From Zanthoxylum bungeanum (lineage: Eukaryota > Streptophyta > Magnoliopsida > Sapindales > Rutaceae), in contig SKCR01018450.1 in NCBI GenBank assembly GCA_019454045.1, positions 108,700 to 172,699 of the forward strand: 64,000 bases of DNA, written 5' to 3'. The position numbers and the translations under genes were made by a program. The notes under the pieces are model-generated. The model saw nothing but the letters and a program-made list of their open reading frames with translations. It ran no database searches and was not told where the DNA came from. Below are positions 46,501 to 60,100 of this stretch, in pieces; the stretch's first letter is position 1, and every line of letters starts with the position of its first letter.

Positions 46501-47798
46501 ATCCCATCAAAAAACACACTCAATTCAAATCCGCCGTATGATTTCTTTATTAACCAATCATTTATGAGCTCGGTCGCAACTTTTGTTTTGAACGTTAGAA
46601 AGTCAAACTAAAGAAATAGATAAAATTCTCGAAACCTAACTCTTATAAACATATATCTAAATTTAAATCTATGATTTGACAATTAAATTTTAAATAATTT
46701 ATCAGGCAATTTGCAATTACAAAAACGCCAATCTCGCCAAAACGACAGCTGCATTAAATGGGGAACGTCAAAGTCACCGACACGTAGTACATAAATTTAA
46801 AGCTTACATTAATGCTTCGACTGCATATGCTGCCACGTGTACTTGGGCACCTGTGCAGTCAATTGTCTAAGGTGCGATTTTTAAATGCCCCGATATTGAC
46901 GTGGCTCATTTAATAAGTTCGTTGTTGACGAGATGGATGCTCACGTCTTCTAATTAATTTATTAAAATTTTTTTAAAAAAACGTTGTTTATATAATAATT
47001 TAATCAGGAAATCCTCTTCTATCACAGTATATCGTATTAAATACACCATACATTTTTCAAGTTCTCATTTTTTTTTTAATTATTAATATTAAATAAATAA
47101 GAAAATTATCCCCTTTAATTTTTAAATTAAATCCTTAAAAATAATAAAATCTCCATTAGATAACCTTCCTAACTTCACCCCTAAATTTTATAATATATTA
47201 TCATAGTTATATTAATAAATTATTAAATAAAATTACAAATATTATATGTTCAACCACTCATATTTCAGTTGAACTAAATAAATATGAGTAATAATTTTTT
47301 TTTTTGCAACACATCCAATATCACGTGGCATAATCATGATTGTAATTTCAGAACTATATAACACGGTATACCATATTAAAAACACCATATATTTTTCCTC
47401 ATTCTTCAAAGGATTTTATTATGGGAAACGCATGTCCATCGAATAAACTACTGATTTCTTTTATTATTGTATTTTAAAATGGGGTTTGCTAATAATTTTA
47501 TTATACTAGTACATCAGCATTAAACCGTTTAAATATAAAATTAAAATATTTATCAATACATTTAAAATTTAATAAAATTTTAAACTTAAAATTCCAAACT
47601 TTAAACATGAAAATAACTAGAAGTATATTTTCTCTTAAACCTTCAAATACAATCATATCCATCTATCAAATGTTACAATCATTATCTCAAACCCTAAATT
47701 AACAAAAAACAAAAAAAAAAAAACAAAAAAAAAAACTTATTTCATTTCACTGTACGAAAAGAACATGTAAGAAACAATCAAAAGCAATTTGTTTAATA
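46501..47798. other. Intergenic and 3' flank of the host gene
   Basis: Very AT-rich. There are A-runs at 47704-47738. No gene or mobile-element boundary is seen. The last ~100 bp should hold the 3' UTR of the minus-strand gene; an AATAA-like signal appears on the minus strand near 47745. Confidence 0.5.
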
Positions 47799-48462
47799 TC
47801 AAACGGATGAATTGAGATCAATTTTGGCCTTCTTAACAAGCATAGGAGAAGGAACGGTAGAATTGCAACGTGGGCACTTAGGGTTTGTCCTTAAAGTGAT
47901 CACGTACATCAAGCAACCAGGGCAGGCAGCAGCAAACATCGCAGACGGAGACGGCGACGGCGAAGGACGTTTCTTCGCCGTCTCTTTCTCTGCTCTCTGT
48001 AGAGCAGACTTGACCTTGTCCAGCGTACAAACACTTTGGTAATTGCTACTTGATAATGACTGAAGCTTTAAATCTAAGCAAGTTTCTTCAAAAAGATTGA
48101 TTTGTTTTGCTGCTGCTACTGATAAGGATGATGATGATGATGATGATGATTGCGGGTAGTTAATTAAGTTAAGGGATTGAAAATCCGCATCTGGGTTTGT
48201 TTGTTTCTGATGATTCGATAGCAACGATGATGATAATGGCGAATTTGGTGAGCTACATCTCTCATGGCTTGCATGTTCTGTCTGCAAAGAAACAAGAATG
48301 AATAAAAATCTATAAAATAAAGTATGATGTAAATTTATCAAATAATTTACATTAACTCACCTTTGAGTTGTGGTCCGATTCTGGGTTACTTGACAATCCT
48401 CCAAGAAAGTCTTTAGTAATCAAGATTTCTGAATTACTTCTGCGTTTAAATGTTGCTGCCAT
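47799..48462 (-). CDS. EAR-motif, CxxC zinc-ribbon-like protein (GIR1/GIR2-like), two exons
   Basis: Likely a small nuclear transcriptional co-repressor adaptor; the role is inferred from family. Exon 1 is 48361-48462 (ATG at 48462, 34 codons, MAATFKRRSNSEI...). The intron is 48282-48360 (donor caaag|gtgagt, acceptor tttgcag|acag). Exon 2 is 47799-48281 ending in TGA, giving 194 aa. Visible in order: a Ser-rich N half, a run of eight Ser from a TCA/ATC trinucleotide repeat near 48130-48151, an EAR-type LxLxL motif (CLDLKLQSL), a conserved-looking SVCTLDKVKSALQRAEKE segment, a Lys/Pro/Ser linker, then a C-terminal CPGCLMYV...NPKCPRCNS with two CxxC pairs, ending KKAKIDLNSSV, a possible second DLN-type EAR. 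Arabidopsis GIR1/GIR2 share the EAR and the CPxCLMYV/PKCPxC tail; this protein is longer, so it may be a sister family. Mobile elements flank it on both sides. No lesion is seen. Confidence 0.88.
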
Positions 48463-48721
48463 TTGTTTTTCTGTTTTTTTAGAACAAAAATAACAGAAAT
48501 GGAAAACAAAGAGTTATTAAAGACAGAGGATGATGGCTGATAAATATGCAACGCTCCTCCTAAATGGGAAGCAATTAATTTGGCTACAAAATGACGAAAT
48601 GACCCTGATGAAATGTTGTGAATTGCATAAATGAAATAAATGGCTTTGATGGCGATTGCTTTAATAGAGCTTTGGTTTGCTTGTTAAGGATAAATGAATG
48701 AAGAAAATTTTGCTGAGAAAA

Positions 48722-48731
48722 CCTATATATT
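48722..48731 (-). promoter_or_regulatory. Candidate TATA box of the host gene
   Basis: ctatatattc (gaatatatag on the minus strand) lies about 260 bp upstream of the start codon, which would leave a 5' UTR of roughly 230 bp. It is the best TATA-like match in the upstream 500 bp. Spacing only; the transcript start is unknown. Confidence 0.4.
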
Positions 48732-48734
48732 CTA

Positions 48735-49213
48735 TTAAAGGGCTGCTACTTTGCCCGTTTTTCATTCTATTAATGCGGCAATTAATGATTTTTATTGCTT
48801 AATTGAAGCTCAAAGAGGCCAACCTCTTATTTTATTAGTTGGGAAACTTGTGATGAAACGTTTTTTGTGTCGTCGTTTTGCTTCCACCTGTATTTTGTCT
48901 CCATCTGACTCACCTTCATCTCGTCAGGACCACAGTTTTATTTGTGATCACAGTTTTATTTGTGAGATGATAATAATTATCTATATATAATTTCCATTTG
49001 GAGGTAGGGTAGTGTGGATTTTTGACCGAAATCTCGGAATCAGCCGTCGGATCATTGAATTGAGTACATCAGAATTCTCTCATGGTTGACGAGTGTTTTG
49101 ACCGTAACATCCTCAATTTGTAGATATTACCGGCAGGTAATAGATCGCACTACCACCTTAAACCTTTGATTAATAATCTGATAATCTCATACTATATCAT
49201 CTACATCAAAAAA
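48735..49213. other. Upstream region of the host gene
   Basis: Contains the presumed distal promoter of the minus-strand gene. A 17-bp direct repeat (cacagttttatttgtga) occurs at 48931-48947 and 48949-48965. No gene is seen. Confidence 0.45.
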
Positions 49214-49214
49214 T

Positions 49215-49416
49215 AGCTAAACACAAATACATAATGGCCAAAGGCACCAAACCTGAAATGTATTACATATATATAAATACTAGAATATTTATATAACATC
49301 TGGGGTACATATAAGCTAAACACATATACATAATGGCCAAAGACACCAAACTTGAAATGTATTACATATATATATAAATACTAGAATATTTATATAACAT
49401 CTGGGGTACATATATA
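49215..49416. repeat. Two-copy tandem duplication, about 100 bp each
   Basis: agctaaacaca starts at 49215 and again at 49314. Both units run through cataatggccaaag and end ctggggtacatata. They differ at only a few bases and by expansion of an AT dinucleotide run. Confidence 0.9.
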
Positions 49417-49904
49417 ACCCGACAACTTGACAGAACATCAACTATTTTTTATGTGAATGTAAAACTACTTGTCTACACATGATGAACCGACTCTAGTGAC
49501 TGCAGTTCTGCTCAGCTCATGTCTCCAAAAATCTACAGTGGCTCACCAAATAGATAATCCTGCAAATTCTATGGAGGGGGTGAGTCCTAACAAAAACAGT
49601 GAGTTGAGTTATAAAATAAATAAAACAATAATCAGGAAACATCGATAATAAATGTTGAATAAAATAATGTGCCTCATAAAATTCATATCTCAAATAATAA
49701 TCTCAAAATCAACCGGATATAAATTCTTTCATAAATCCGGAAAAAAAAAATCTCTATAGAAAAACTGGTGTATATGGATATTACGTATCGTCGTCTCCCC
49801 ACACACTTATCTGAGAAACAGTTAGTGCATTGGGGCGTTACGTATCATCGTCTCCCAAGACACTGAAACTTCACTTATGAGTGTGACATCTGAGGCAGGG
49901 GATT
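49417..49904. other. Repeat-like non-coding sequence
   Basis: No gene. Near 49570 'gagggggtgagtcctaac' resembles a block common in plant Gypsy untranslated regions. The phrase 'gttacgtatcatcgtctccc' near 49839 echoes 'attacgtatcgtcgtctccc' near 49780, an imperfect local repeat. Probably decayed repeat. Confidence 0.35.
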
Positions 49905-50870
49905 CAAGGGCGTTGTAGGAACGAAGCAGGGTTTATCGTTATGTCTATGATGTCGGCGACCACGACCTTGTTGTGCTCGCAGCCCGTAGAGAGTCTGGAT
50001 AGCCCATGGGGGACTAACAGGAGAATAAAAGAGTCGCCACCGAATATAAGACAATGAGAATGATTTAAGGTCGTACTAGGTCATACTACACCCTTCGCAA
50101 GGTCCGACCTTAAACTCGTTTGGGTTTGGATTGGTCTCTTACACATGCCAGTATAATATCCAGACTCAAGTGAAGATCCACATGTCTTATAATACAAGAA
50201 TTACACAAAACAGTTTATATTTCACACAACAGGCGCGCATCCATAAAAGTAATAAAGGGAACAATAATAATAACGCATAAAATAAACTTGGTCGGACATG
50301 TATTGGATCCGGCTGGATATATGTCACATCTGCATGTCTGGCCGGACCTGAGTGAAGGCTGGCCGAACTTACGGCGTGAACCTGTAGAATCGTAAACTCT
50401 GAATTATGTCCATATGAGAGTCATAACAACACCAGAAACGGTTAGATCAAGAGTAAAATAGCAACAACAGTAAATAAACAGTTAACTAAAAAAACAGAGA
50501 CAATATGATATGTTAAAAGACATTAATAAAACCGCGCACATCAACTTTCATGTGGTATGTGGAATTGTATCCCGAGTGCAAACCACAATCCTGTCCCTTT
50601 GGAATTGGCTATGGAATCTACGTCTGAGTTTCCATCCTATATGCTACAGAAAACAAGCGGTCGGATGAAGCCCATTGAGTGGCCAGATTTTTTGTGTGAC
50701 AATTGTATGTCTGGCCGGACATACATGATGTCTGGTCAGATAAACGGCGTCAGTATAACAAGAAAATATAAAGAGTTTAGGGTTTTGGCGCCCTCAGGTC
50801 GTACATTTGAGTGTAACTCGGCTTCGAGAATGCCTTTGAAGGTTTGGTTTGACTGCTAGGTCTTTCTAGA
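49905..50870. repeat. Gypsy-type leader/LTR repeat, copy 2
   Basis: Homologous in order to 9535-10500: 'tcggcgaccacgacc' near 49953, 'cgcaaggtccgacc' near 50097, 'tatggaatctacg' near 50610 and a 'ccctcaggtc' block near 50791. It contains several ctggccggac motifs. A frame of 100 codons at 50557-50859 has no recognisable domain and is not called a gene. Confidence 0.5.
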
Positions 50871-50897
50871 GATGGGGATTTAGGGTTGATGTACATT

Positions 50898-51095
50898 GAT
50901 AAGTGTTATTTATACCCACTTATTCATGCATTCTTAGCTTATTATTTTGTTAAATTCCGTGTTATTTAATTTATTTTGTAGTTTCTTTTATGTTTTATTG
51001 GTAGAAAGCATTATAACGTGGATCTTGGAGTAAATGAGTGTGTCTTGGGACCTTACGGACGCATTGGAAGCACGCAGTCTACGTCATAAAGAGTC
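50898..51095 (+). repeat. Gypsy-type LTR fragment K, left piece
   Basis: Starts tgataagtgttatttatacc and continues AT-rich to about 51095, where family 4 Copia sequence begins. The opening resembles LTR starts of some plant Gypsy elements. The piece at 53966-54654 may be its continuation; I could not verify this. Confidence 0.35.
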
Positions 51096-53965
51096 ACAAA
51101 AGATGCAGTGGGAGTGTCATGAATGATTCTACTAACTGAGTAGAATTAGATGCAACTTATGAAGTATAGACTTATGAAGTTGCATAGTGACCTTATAAAT
51201 TAGAAGTTTTATATTGTTATTGTGCTTGCGGTTGTCTTCATGGTATTTTGGATTTGATCCTTAAATACTTGGACAACTCAGTAGCTGTAGCACAATACTG
51301 ATGTAGCATCAGAGTCATATTAATGTATAATCTAGATTCTACAAAATATGAATGATGCTGACTAAGGGAAACAATGGAGTTTGTTTTGACAAACTCAATA
51401 TGTCATAGCGGACTTGTTTCTTGCCTCTTAAGTACTGGTGAGCTTTTGAGGGCCATGTGCATATGATACACATTGAGACGTGTATATGATACCGTGGATT
51501 GGCACGAGAGCAAGTGGGAGAAATTGTTGGGGTTGGTGCTCAGAGCGCCAATCCAGACAGTATTTATGTCTGATTCATGAATACGAACATCCCTTTATTC
51601 CATAATTACTTATTTATGGTTGCCACCTCTTGTTCTTATATACGTATTTGATCTGATTATGATTAGATTGAAACTAAATGTGGTTTAGTGATATGTATAT
51701 ATTAGACAAAGGCCCGATAATATATAATGCAGTACACAGTTACAAAGTTAGTTTGTAATTGACATTGGGAAGTGTCACTGCTATATGAATATTATCAAAC
51801 ATAGTTTCTGGTCAGATTTGCTAACACGGGTCGGTTGTCTCAAATCCGTTGGAGACCAGTACATGTCGTATATCAAGACTTGGTCCGATGGTTTATCCCA
51901 ATGAACCATGAGTCTATGGAGACTCGTATAGACGTGTAGGTGTTTATAGTGGATAAACACTGAACGGCTCACCGAAGATTCTTAATTGATGGTACACCAA
52001 CGTCAATAAGAATCTTCTCGGGTTGAGTAGCATAGTGGTCCTTCGACTTGAGACACCACTGTGGATGTATGAGACATCCTCCACACTTAGATGGCAGTCA
52101 CGTCACCGATCTATTTAGATCAGACCTCCGCCTGTTCGTTGGGTGTGGATCGATCCTCAGGATATCCTGTGTGTGTCAAGATAGGATACCTGTGACGAAG
52201 GGATTATACGTATGCAATGACCTTGACCTGTATGATTCAGCTAGTTTATCCGTGATCATCATAATCTACGGGTGGATATATTATGGACATGAAATTGGAT
52301 TTCGTGACGGATATACCTGAATCTAGAGAGTCTCAATAATGAAACATACTCGTAGAGCACTAGAGCAACATTTATGAATAATGATGATTATTTATAAATC
52401 GTTTAATTGTTAAACGAAAAATACATGCGAACGGGCCGAACCGTTATTTCCTAATTAATGTGTATTTGTATTTAATATATGATATTTTAAATACACATTA
52501 ATAAATAGTCAAATAAAGGTATTTGACATATATCATCACTATATGTATTGAGATATTTAAAGTAAATATAATACATATATTTGATATATTTGTATTTAAT
52601 TAATTAATTATTATTTAATTGTTAAATGATTAATATAATTAAAATATAAATATATCACCAAATGATAAAGTTAGGAAATGATTATAAATGTAAATGTTTG
52701 ACTTTACATTAAAGGAAAATGTTGTCAAATTGATTTTGACTCTTAAGATATTTGTTCAAAATTGTTTGAAAAATAAAAATATCTTTTTCCTTTATTTCTT
52801 CATAATTTCGGCCATACACTTTATAAATATAAGAGTTATATTTTTTATTTGTTGCCATTGTTTGACTTTGTTAGAAATATCATTAAAGTGTTTTTGATAT
52901 TTTGACAAGTTGGTAACATGAAATTCAAATGAAAATGAAATGAATATTTCTTGTTTTTGTCCTTCACAAATTCGGCCAAGGCTTTATTTGGAACAAGTAT
53001 ATATTGTTTTTCATTTCATTTGGATCTTAACCTAATACACTTTAAAAGAAAACTCCATTAATGGAAGCCAAAGGAAGCTTGTGAGAAAGGAAGAAGAAAC
53101 CAAAAAAAGCTTGATTTTTAGTAAGTTTTTCCAACTTACTATTAGAAAGGAAAATGTTCCTTAGGATCTAGGCTTTAACATATGATGTTCTTAGGTTATT
53201 TCTTTCTTTATTCTTTGTGTTTTTGATGATGGAAGTTTTGGTGAAAGTGTAGAGCATGTATGATGAAGGAAGCTTATGGCTATTGTAGTAATAAGTGTTC
53301 TTTTATGGTTTTGGAAACCTTGTTGCTAATCTAGAGTTGTTGACCCACTCTTAGATGACCTAGATTTGATCTTGAGTTGTTTCATTGTGTTGAGACTTTG
53401 ATTGGATGGAAGAAACATGATTAAAGTAATTGATTTAACCAATTTGGTCTAATTTGTCCAATTTGAAGAAATTGAAAAATTAGGGTTCATGACCAATTCC
53501 AAATTTGGGGATTTTCATATATGTTGTGAATTTGGATGTGTATATGATGGCATATAAAGTTTCATGTTCATTGATTACATCTTGATGTGTTTTGAAGCAT
53601 GAAATGACAAAGTGCACAAATGGCACCCCATTGGGAGCATTCGGCCAAGTGAGTCAAATTTGGGGATTTGGTTGCTTTTGGTGTTTTGATGTTTTGAACA
53701 TGCTAAGTTCATCTTAGAAATGATTTAGAATCATTCAAAATTGATTTGATCAATTTCGGACTAAAATGGACAAAATACCAATGTAAGGGCATTTCGGTAA
53801 ATTCACTTGAATATGATTCATTTGAATTTTATTTCATAATTTGATTATTGGATAATTAAATAAATATATTTATTTAATTAATCCGAGAAAAAGTTTTGAA
53901 ATCGGAAAATACGATTTTCCACCGCTTCCGCTGCGTTACCGGATTTAGCCCCTAAAACCCCTACA
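51096..53965 (+). mobile_element. Copia element I (family 4): 3' terminal fragment with LTR
   Basis: 51096-51507 is the non-coding end of the internal region, 51508-51524 (gagcaagtgggagaaat) is the polypurine tract, and 51525-53965 (tgttggggttggtg...cccctaca) is a 2.44 kb LTR. The same three parts occur in reverse at 54655-57600 (element J). The left side is truncated, so no target duplication can be tested. The LTR is rich in AT and has no gene. Confidence 0.75.
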
Positions 53966-54654
53966 AGAAGCTCATCCAAAACCCCAGAGGACGAGAAAAA
54001 TACACAACTAAAAAGACTCTAAACACATATTTTAGAGAGATCCAAGGAGGAAGATTGAAGGGCGACAAGAGGAGGCGAAGGCGGTGACGTCCGAAGACGA
54101 AAGGTATCTTCTAGTTCTTACTTCAAACTCTAATGATGTCTAAGATGTTCTTGACATTATTTTCATTGTTTTTATCTTTGGTCATGAACTAACTTCATTA
54201 TTCTAGAGGATGGTGTATCCTATGCTTGAACTTATGTATTATTTACTAATTTAATTGTTATAAAGTTTTGATTCAATTTATTTATATTCTTTTTGTGTTT
54301 AATGCTTCTAGTTTATTGGCCACAAATTAAGATGATGAATGTTTAGAATTCATCGCTCGGGAGAGGGGGTTTTGAATAGGATTTAGAGAATATAACCTAG
54401 GAGATTTGTAAAGTTCGGGAGAAGCTATAATCCATTTGAAGTCATTAACAAATAATTATAGAGCGTAATGAATTGTTAATTACTAAATTTTTATAAGGAT
54501 ATTAAAATCTATAATTGATAATATATTCATTCGGCACTCGGGAGAAGAAGTTAGAATAACTTAGGGTTCTTGGCTTATAAACAATACTACTAAATAAGAA
54601 TCGATTGGGGATAGCAGATGAAATCGAACTCTAAAATCTCTCTCATATTGGTTT
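53966..54654. other. Spacer between inverted family 4 LTRs, perhaps Gypsy LTR K
   Basis: No gene. It includes 'gggagaggggg' near 54360 and 'cactcgggagaag' near 54535, phrases seen in plant LTR untranslated regions. It separates the two inverted LTRs by 689 bp and may be the interrupted rest of K. Confidence 0.35.
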
Positions 54655-57168
54655 TGTTGGGGTTTTGGCGCAGAGAGCAGCGGAAGCTCGCGGTTCAGGT
54701 GAAATCGTAATTTTAAAATTTTTTAAATTACCGAATAAATTATTCAATATCCAATATGAATAATTCATTCATATTTCACCTAAACATATTTATTCAATAT
54801 CAAATAATGAAACAAATAGTTAAGAAATATCGCGAAACTTTTACGAAAACATTTTTCCGCAAAATGGCATAAAATGCGTTTTTGACCGAACCGACCACCC
54901 AATGCACATGAGGACTGCTCAGGTCAGCCCCAAAAGTACTAGGGCCGTTCATGAGCTGCCCGAACAGTGACCAATTCACTGTTTGGGCATCCGTCACCCG
55001 GTTGGCTCAAAAGTCACCCGGCAACATCGTTTTTTTCCGTTTTCGCATATTTCAACTACGAAACAGTTTTCGGCAATTGTTCCAACACCCAAAACACATC
55101 CAATACATTTATATGAAATAATTTTCATCACCATAAATCCAATTTTCCAGATCTGATCCAGAAACCAAAAATATCAATATTACATGCTTTAATCCAAATT
55201 TCTTAACATTAATCACATTAATCACAACACCAATCCAAGCCACTACCAATGAAGCACCCAAGAATAATTCTAGGCATTACAAGAGTGGTCAAAACACTCT
55301 AGAATAGTAACAAGTCATCAAATGACAAAATTGAATTAATATTACACTAATATCATCCAATCAAACTTCACACATGCATCTAGCCTCCAAATCCATCATT
55401 CAAATCAAAAAGCCCCAATTTCTAAGAAGTAAATAAACCCTAGAACCATTCTAGTAATTCAAGAACAAGAAACTAATTTTCTACATTTAAGAGTATTAAA
55501 GATTATCTACTAATCTTCAACTTTCTTTAAGCTTTTCCTTGAATTCTTCATTTTCTTCTTTGTTTCTTCAAACAAATATTTGAGAGCTTTCTTTAATGGA
55601 GGTTTTGGCCAAGGCTTGGAGAATGAAATGAAAAATAAAATTTTCACTTTAAAATTCAAGCCATGACCGACCTATGGGGGTATTTTAGTCATTTGTACAA
55701 TTTAATCTAATTAAATAAAGATAAGCTTTAAGTTTGACAAATCAAATTTGCACACTTCAAGCTTAATTAAAATCATGCCACATATAACCAATAATAATCA
55801 AACATATTGTATAACATTTATGTAATATAGATATTATTTAATTAGTCAAATATTTAACATTTAAATATCTAATTAATTAATTAATATAATTATTATCATA
55901 TATGTACTTTTATTTACATTAAATAACAAATACATATATTAATGTCATGTGTCAAAGTCTTATTTGACAAATAATTAATATGTATCAAATCAAATCTTGT
56001 ATCTAATACAAATACACATTAATTATTAATTGACCGAAATACCCATAATGCATGTATTTTCGTTTAACCGTTTAAACGATTCGAATTAACTCATTTAATT
56101 TGGTGAAGTATTATGAATAATCTATATTATTCATAACACGTTGTCAAGTGTTCAACGAGTACACTTCATATTGTGAGACTCTCTAAGTTTAGATTTATTT
56201 GTCACGAAATCCAATTTCGTGTCCATAATTCATCAACTCATGAATTATGATGACCACAGATAATCTCGCTAAACTATGCAAGTTAAGGTCATTGTATAAG
56301 TATAATCCCTCTGTCACACGCTATCCATATTATACCTGGGATATAGATAAAAACGTCAAATCCTTATGGTATAATATAATCGAATTTTAAATTTACGATC
56401 TCTAAATAACACTCGGAACTCGCTTCCGAAGTTATACCACAGCCATGGATTTACTAGATCGCAAACACATATAGGAAAACTATGCCATGTACACACGACT
56501 GACGGATTCTATCTTGATACGCACTGGATATCATGAGCATCATTCCACACCTAAGGAACAGTCGGAGGTCTGATCTAAATAGATCGGTGATGTGACTGCC
56601 ATCAAAGTGTGGAGCATAACTCATTTATCCACTGTGGTATCTTAAGTCGAATGACCACTATGCTCGCTCAACTCGAGAAGATTCCTATTGATGTTGATGT
56701 ACCATCTATTAGGAAATCTTCAGTAAGTCGTTCAGTGTTTATCAAATAAACACCTACATGTCTATACGAGTCTCCCGATACTCATGGTTCATTGGGATAA
56801 ACCATCGGACCAAGTTACGATATACGATATGTATTGGTCTCAGCGGATTTTACTAACCGACTCGTGTTAGTAAATCTTGACCAGGAACTTTATTTAAGGA
56901 TATATAACCTACAGTGATACTTCCCAATGTCAATTACAAACTACGTTGTAACTGCGCACTACATTGTAAATCCTAGGGTCTTTGTCTAATATACACGTAT
57001 CACTAAATCAGATTTAGTTTCAATCTAATCATAATTAGATCGAATATGTATATAAAAGACAAGAGGTGCTACCATTAAATAAGTAATATTATGGAAAAGG
57101 CATTGATCGTATTCATGAATCGGACATAAATATGATCCGGATTGGCACTCCGAGCACCAACCCTAACA
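54655..57168 (-). repeat. J 3' LTR (family 4)
   Basis: Inverted relative to the LTR at 51525-53965. Shared blocks include the sequences around 51900-51990 and 56720-56810 (reverse complement), the tRNA-independent ends (gttggtgctc) and the 'cttccgctgc' block near the 3' end. Confidence 0.82.
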
Positions 57169-57185
57169 ATTTCTCCCACTTGCTC
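57169..57185 (-). other. Polypurine tract of element J
   Basis: Reads gagcaagtgggagaaat on the minus strand, identical to the tract of element I at 51508-51524, directly before the LTR. Confidence 0.85.
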
Positions 57186-60100
57186 TAGTGTCAATCCATG
57201 GTATCATATACACATCTCAATGTGTATCACATACACATGGCCCTCAAGAGGTCACCTAACACTCAAGAGATATGCAACAACAAGTAAGCCCGCTTTAACA
57301 AATTGAGTTTGTCCAACAAACCCAATCGTTTCCCTTAACCACCACCATTCATATTTTGTTGAACCCAAGTTCTACATCAATATGACTCAGATGCGATATC
57401 AATATTGTGCTATAGCTACTAAGTTGTCTATGCATTTAGAAATCAAATCCAAATATTATGAGACAACTGCAAGCACAACATTAATATCAAAACTTCTAAT
57501 CTATAAGGTCACTATGTAACTTCATAAGTCAGTACTTCATAAGTTGCAACGAATTCCACTAATACAGTAGAATCAACTGTGATACTCCCACTGCATCTTT
57601 TCTAACTTTATATGACATAGACCATCTAATGTCATAATTAGACTCAAAACTAATTTGATTCTAATGGCTGCAAACTATATTCTCCATGAATTAGAAACTC
57701 ATTTTTAATATCTCAAAGATCACAAAGAACATGTTTCAAGACACATCTTATGGTCTACAACATATCAAAATAACTCGTAACAATTACAATTAAATTGATA
57801 TCTTTAATCGCACATAATATAGTATTCATTATGCCATCATCCTATAATGCATAAGATTGACTAGACATTCTAATCAATTTCTCTTTCGATAAAGGAACCA
57901 TCATTTACGAAAGATGAATATTATATATAAAAGACACACTAACTGTCAAACAGTTACACTAACTGTCATGCAAATAGTTTTGATGTGTCATTTATTAGAT
58001 TATATCTAATGCACGACTAATGAGAGTATCTCAAAAGTCGCTAGTTTTATATCATATATAAAACTTTATATCAAATATAACAAAAACTACTCCCTACTAC
58101 TTTCACGGAGAAAATAAGATTTAGGTAAACCTTTTTACCTCACAAACATCTCATTATTACATTAATAATGATAATGTCTTTAGGATATATACCACTGGAA
58201 AGAAATTTGTATGCTCTCACTGACCCTATTATCAAATATGTATTCTCTATGCTTTGATAAAATCAGACAATCTAACTGTATCAAAATTAGAGAACACTGA
58301 TTTTCAGAAAACTTATCTGAGTCTACAATAGGCTTTATAAGCTAGTACACCAAATTGTGATCTCAACAGAATACAAACTCTAGGGCCATTCTAGAATGAA
58401 CTCTTCAAACAAAGAAGTCGCAACGGATCTCTTATTCGAAGAAACCACTCAAGAACGTCATTTTACATTCTTTAGCTAAAATACATAGTTTAATATCAAC
58501 ATTAACCAACAGATCCTTAATTGTTTAATTAGTATGACTAGAAACAAGTTTCCTCAGAATCTACAATAGATTAATGAGTATAATCTTTCTCACTGTCATA
58601 CTATAAAGGTCAAACCTTTAATAGGCTCACTTTGCTTTTGCTGCGCAAACAGTTTGCACATTTTATGAACGATTCATAACGAAAGCTCAATCAAGTTCCA
58701 AACTTGATCGTAGTAAGCTATGAACAATTTTAGATCTATGGTTTAATGCTAAATTCTGAAACCGATATCAAATATCGCTTCCACTATAAGTTATAGGATA
58801 ATTTTCTTCGATAAGAAAACAACAGAATCATTAAGTATCAAATACTTTGTGAATGATTCTGACATCCTATTGAACTTATACGGAAGTTGTCCAAGAGCAT
58901 TTTCATCTTATTAATTACGTGGTTCCATTTATAGTTTATCACTCTAACATTTTACTTCACTAAGTCAAGTCTTTTCTACATTGGTCAACATCCGATGTTA
59001 CACACCAAGTAATTAAAAACAATTTTATTACTCGAGATTGTAGAAAAGATATTCTATCATATAGAATACAATATTGTATTTAATAAACTCTTACTTGTAC
59101 CTCCGAGGCGCAAGTACTTTTCAATTATATAACCATTATACAACAGAAAGATTCAAATCTCAAACTTTTCAAGATTCGAATTTTCTACTTATACATATCA
59201 TATACGTAACTGTAGAAACTAATGGAATCTTAATTAAAAAGATGAATTAATGTTACTGGAACATATCCCCAAGAGTATTGAAAACTAATTCGGTAACACT
59301 CAATATCAAACGAATCAGATCATATAAGATTCGATTTCTCCCACTGATCAATTTCATCATGATAGAATCGTAGAAGAATAATATTAAGTAAGAATCACAT
59401 TCATTAAATAACATTAGAACTAACTGCCATAAATTCATATGTTTGATCATATCAAACATCTTTGAACAATTCAAAAACTAATGATGAATTTTAAAGATAT
59501 AGTTTTCAACACTTCAAATAGAATATCTTTGAACCATTCAAAATATTCTATCCGTATTTCATAAGAAACATATTGAAAGTTCTCGAACCATTCAAGACGT
59601 TCAATATATATTCTTTTAGAAACACGCAACTAAGTCATGACAACTCATTAACTAAGTTACGAAGTAAAGAAAACTATCCAAGGCAATTTCTAATTCATTA
59701 AACTACATACATCCAATGTATTAGTTTAATAAATTTGTGGTCCAATGACGACATTGGTTAAATGAGATTTAATCACATCCTGAATACAATATTCATTAAA
59801 TGGATAAGGATATATGGTGTGATCTTGTATCAGACCATCCTTTACCATACGGAATAAGCATCTAATGTTTATGTGATAAAATCTCATAAAGCACTGTTCT
59901 ATGTTATTTAGTTAACCGAATATTTTTCTTAATGTTTATCTCTCCATCAATGACACTACTAGTCATATTAAAGTATGTAACAATTATTTATAAAGAACAA
60001 GTAACTATCCAATAGTCGCAAGTTCTGATATCAAATATCAAAAAACAATCATTAAACATTATTTTAAATAACTATACGGGAGATTTGGTATCCAATACAT

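Noticed and set aside
50557..50859. 100-codon frame in the Gypsy-type repeat
   Set aside because: The homologous copy at 10190-10402 keeps only a shorter, diverged frame; the region is non-coding in character.
52694..52897. 67-codon frame in the LTR of element I
   Set aside because: AT-rich, hydrophobic by composition, inside a repeat and not conserved in J.
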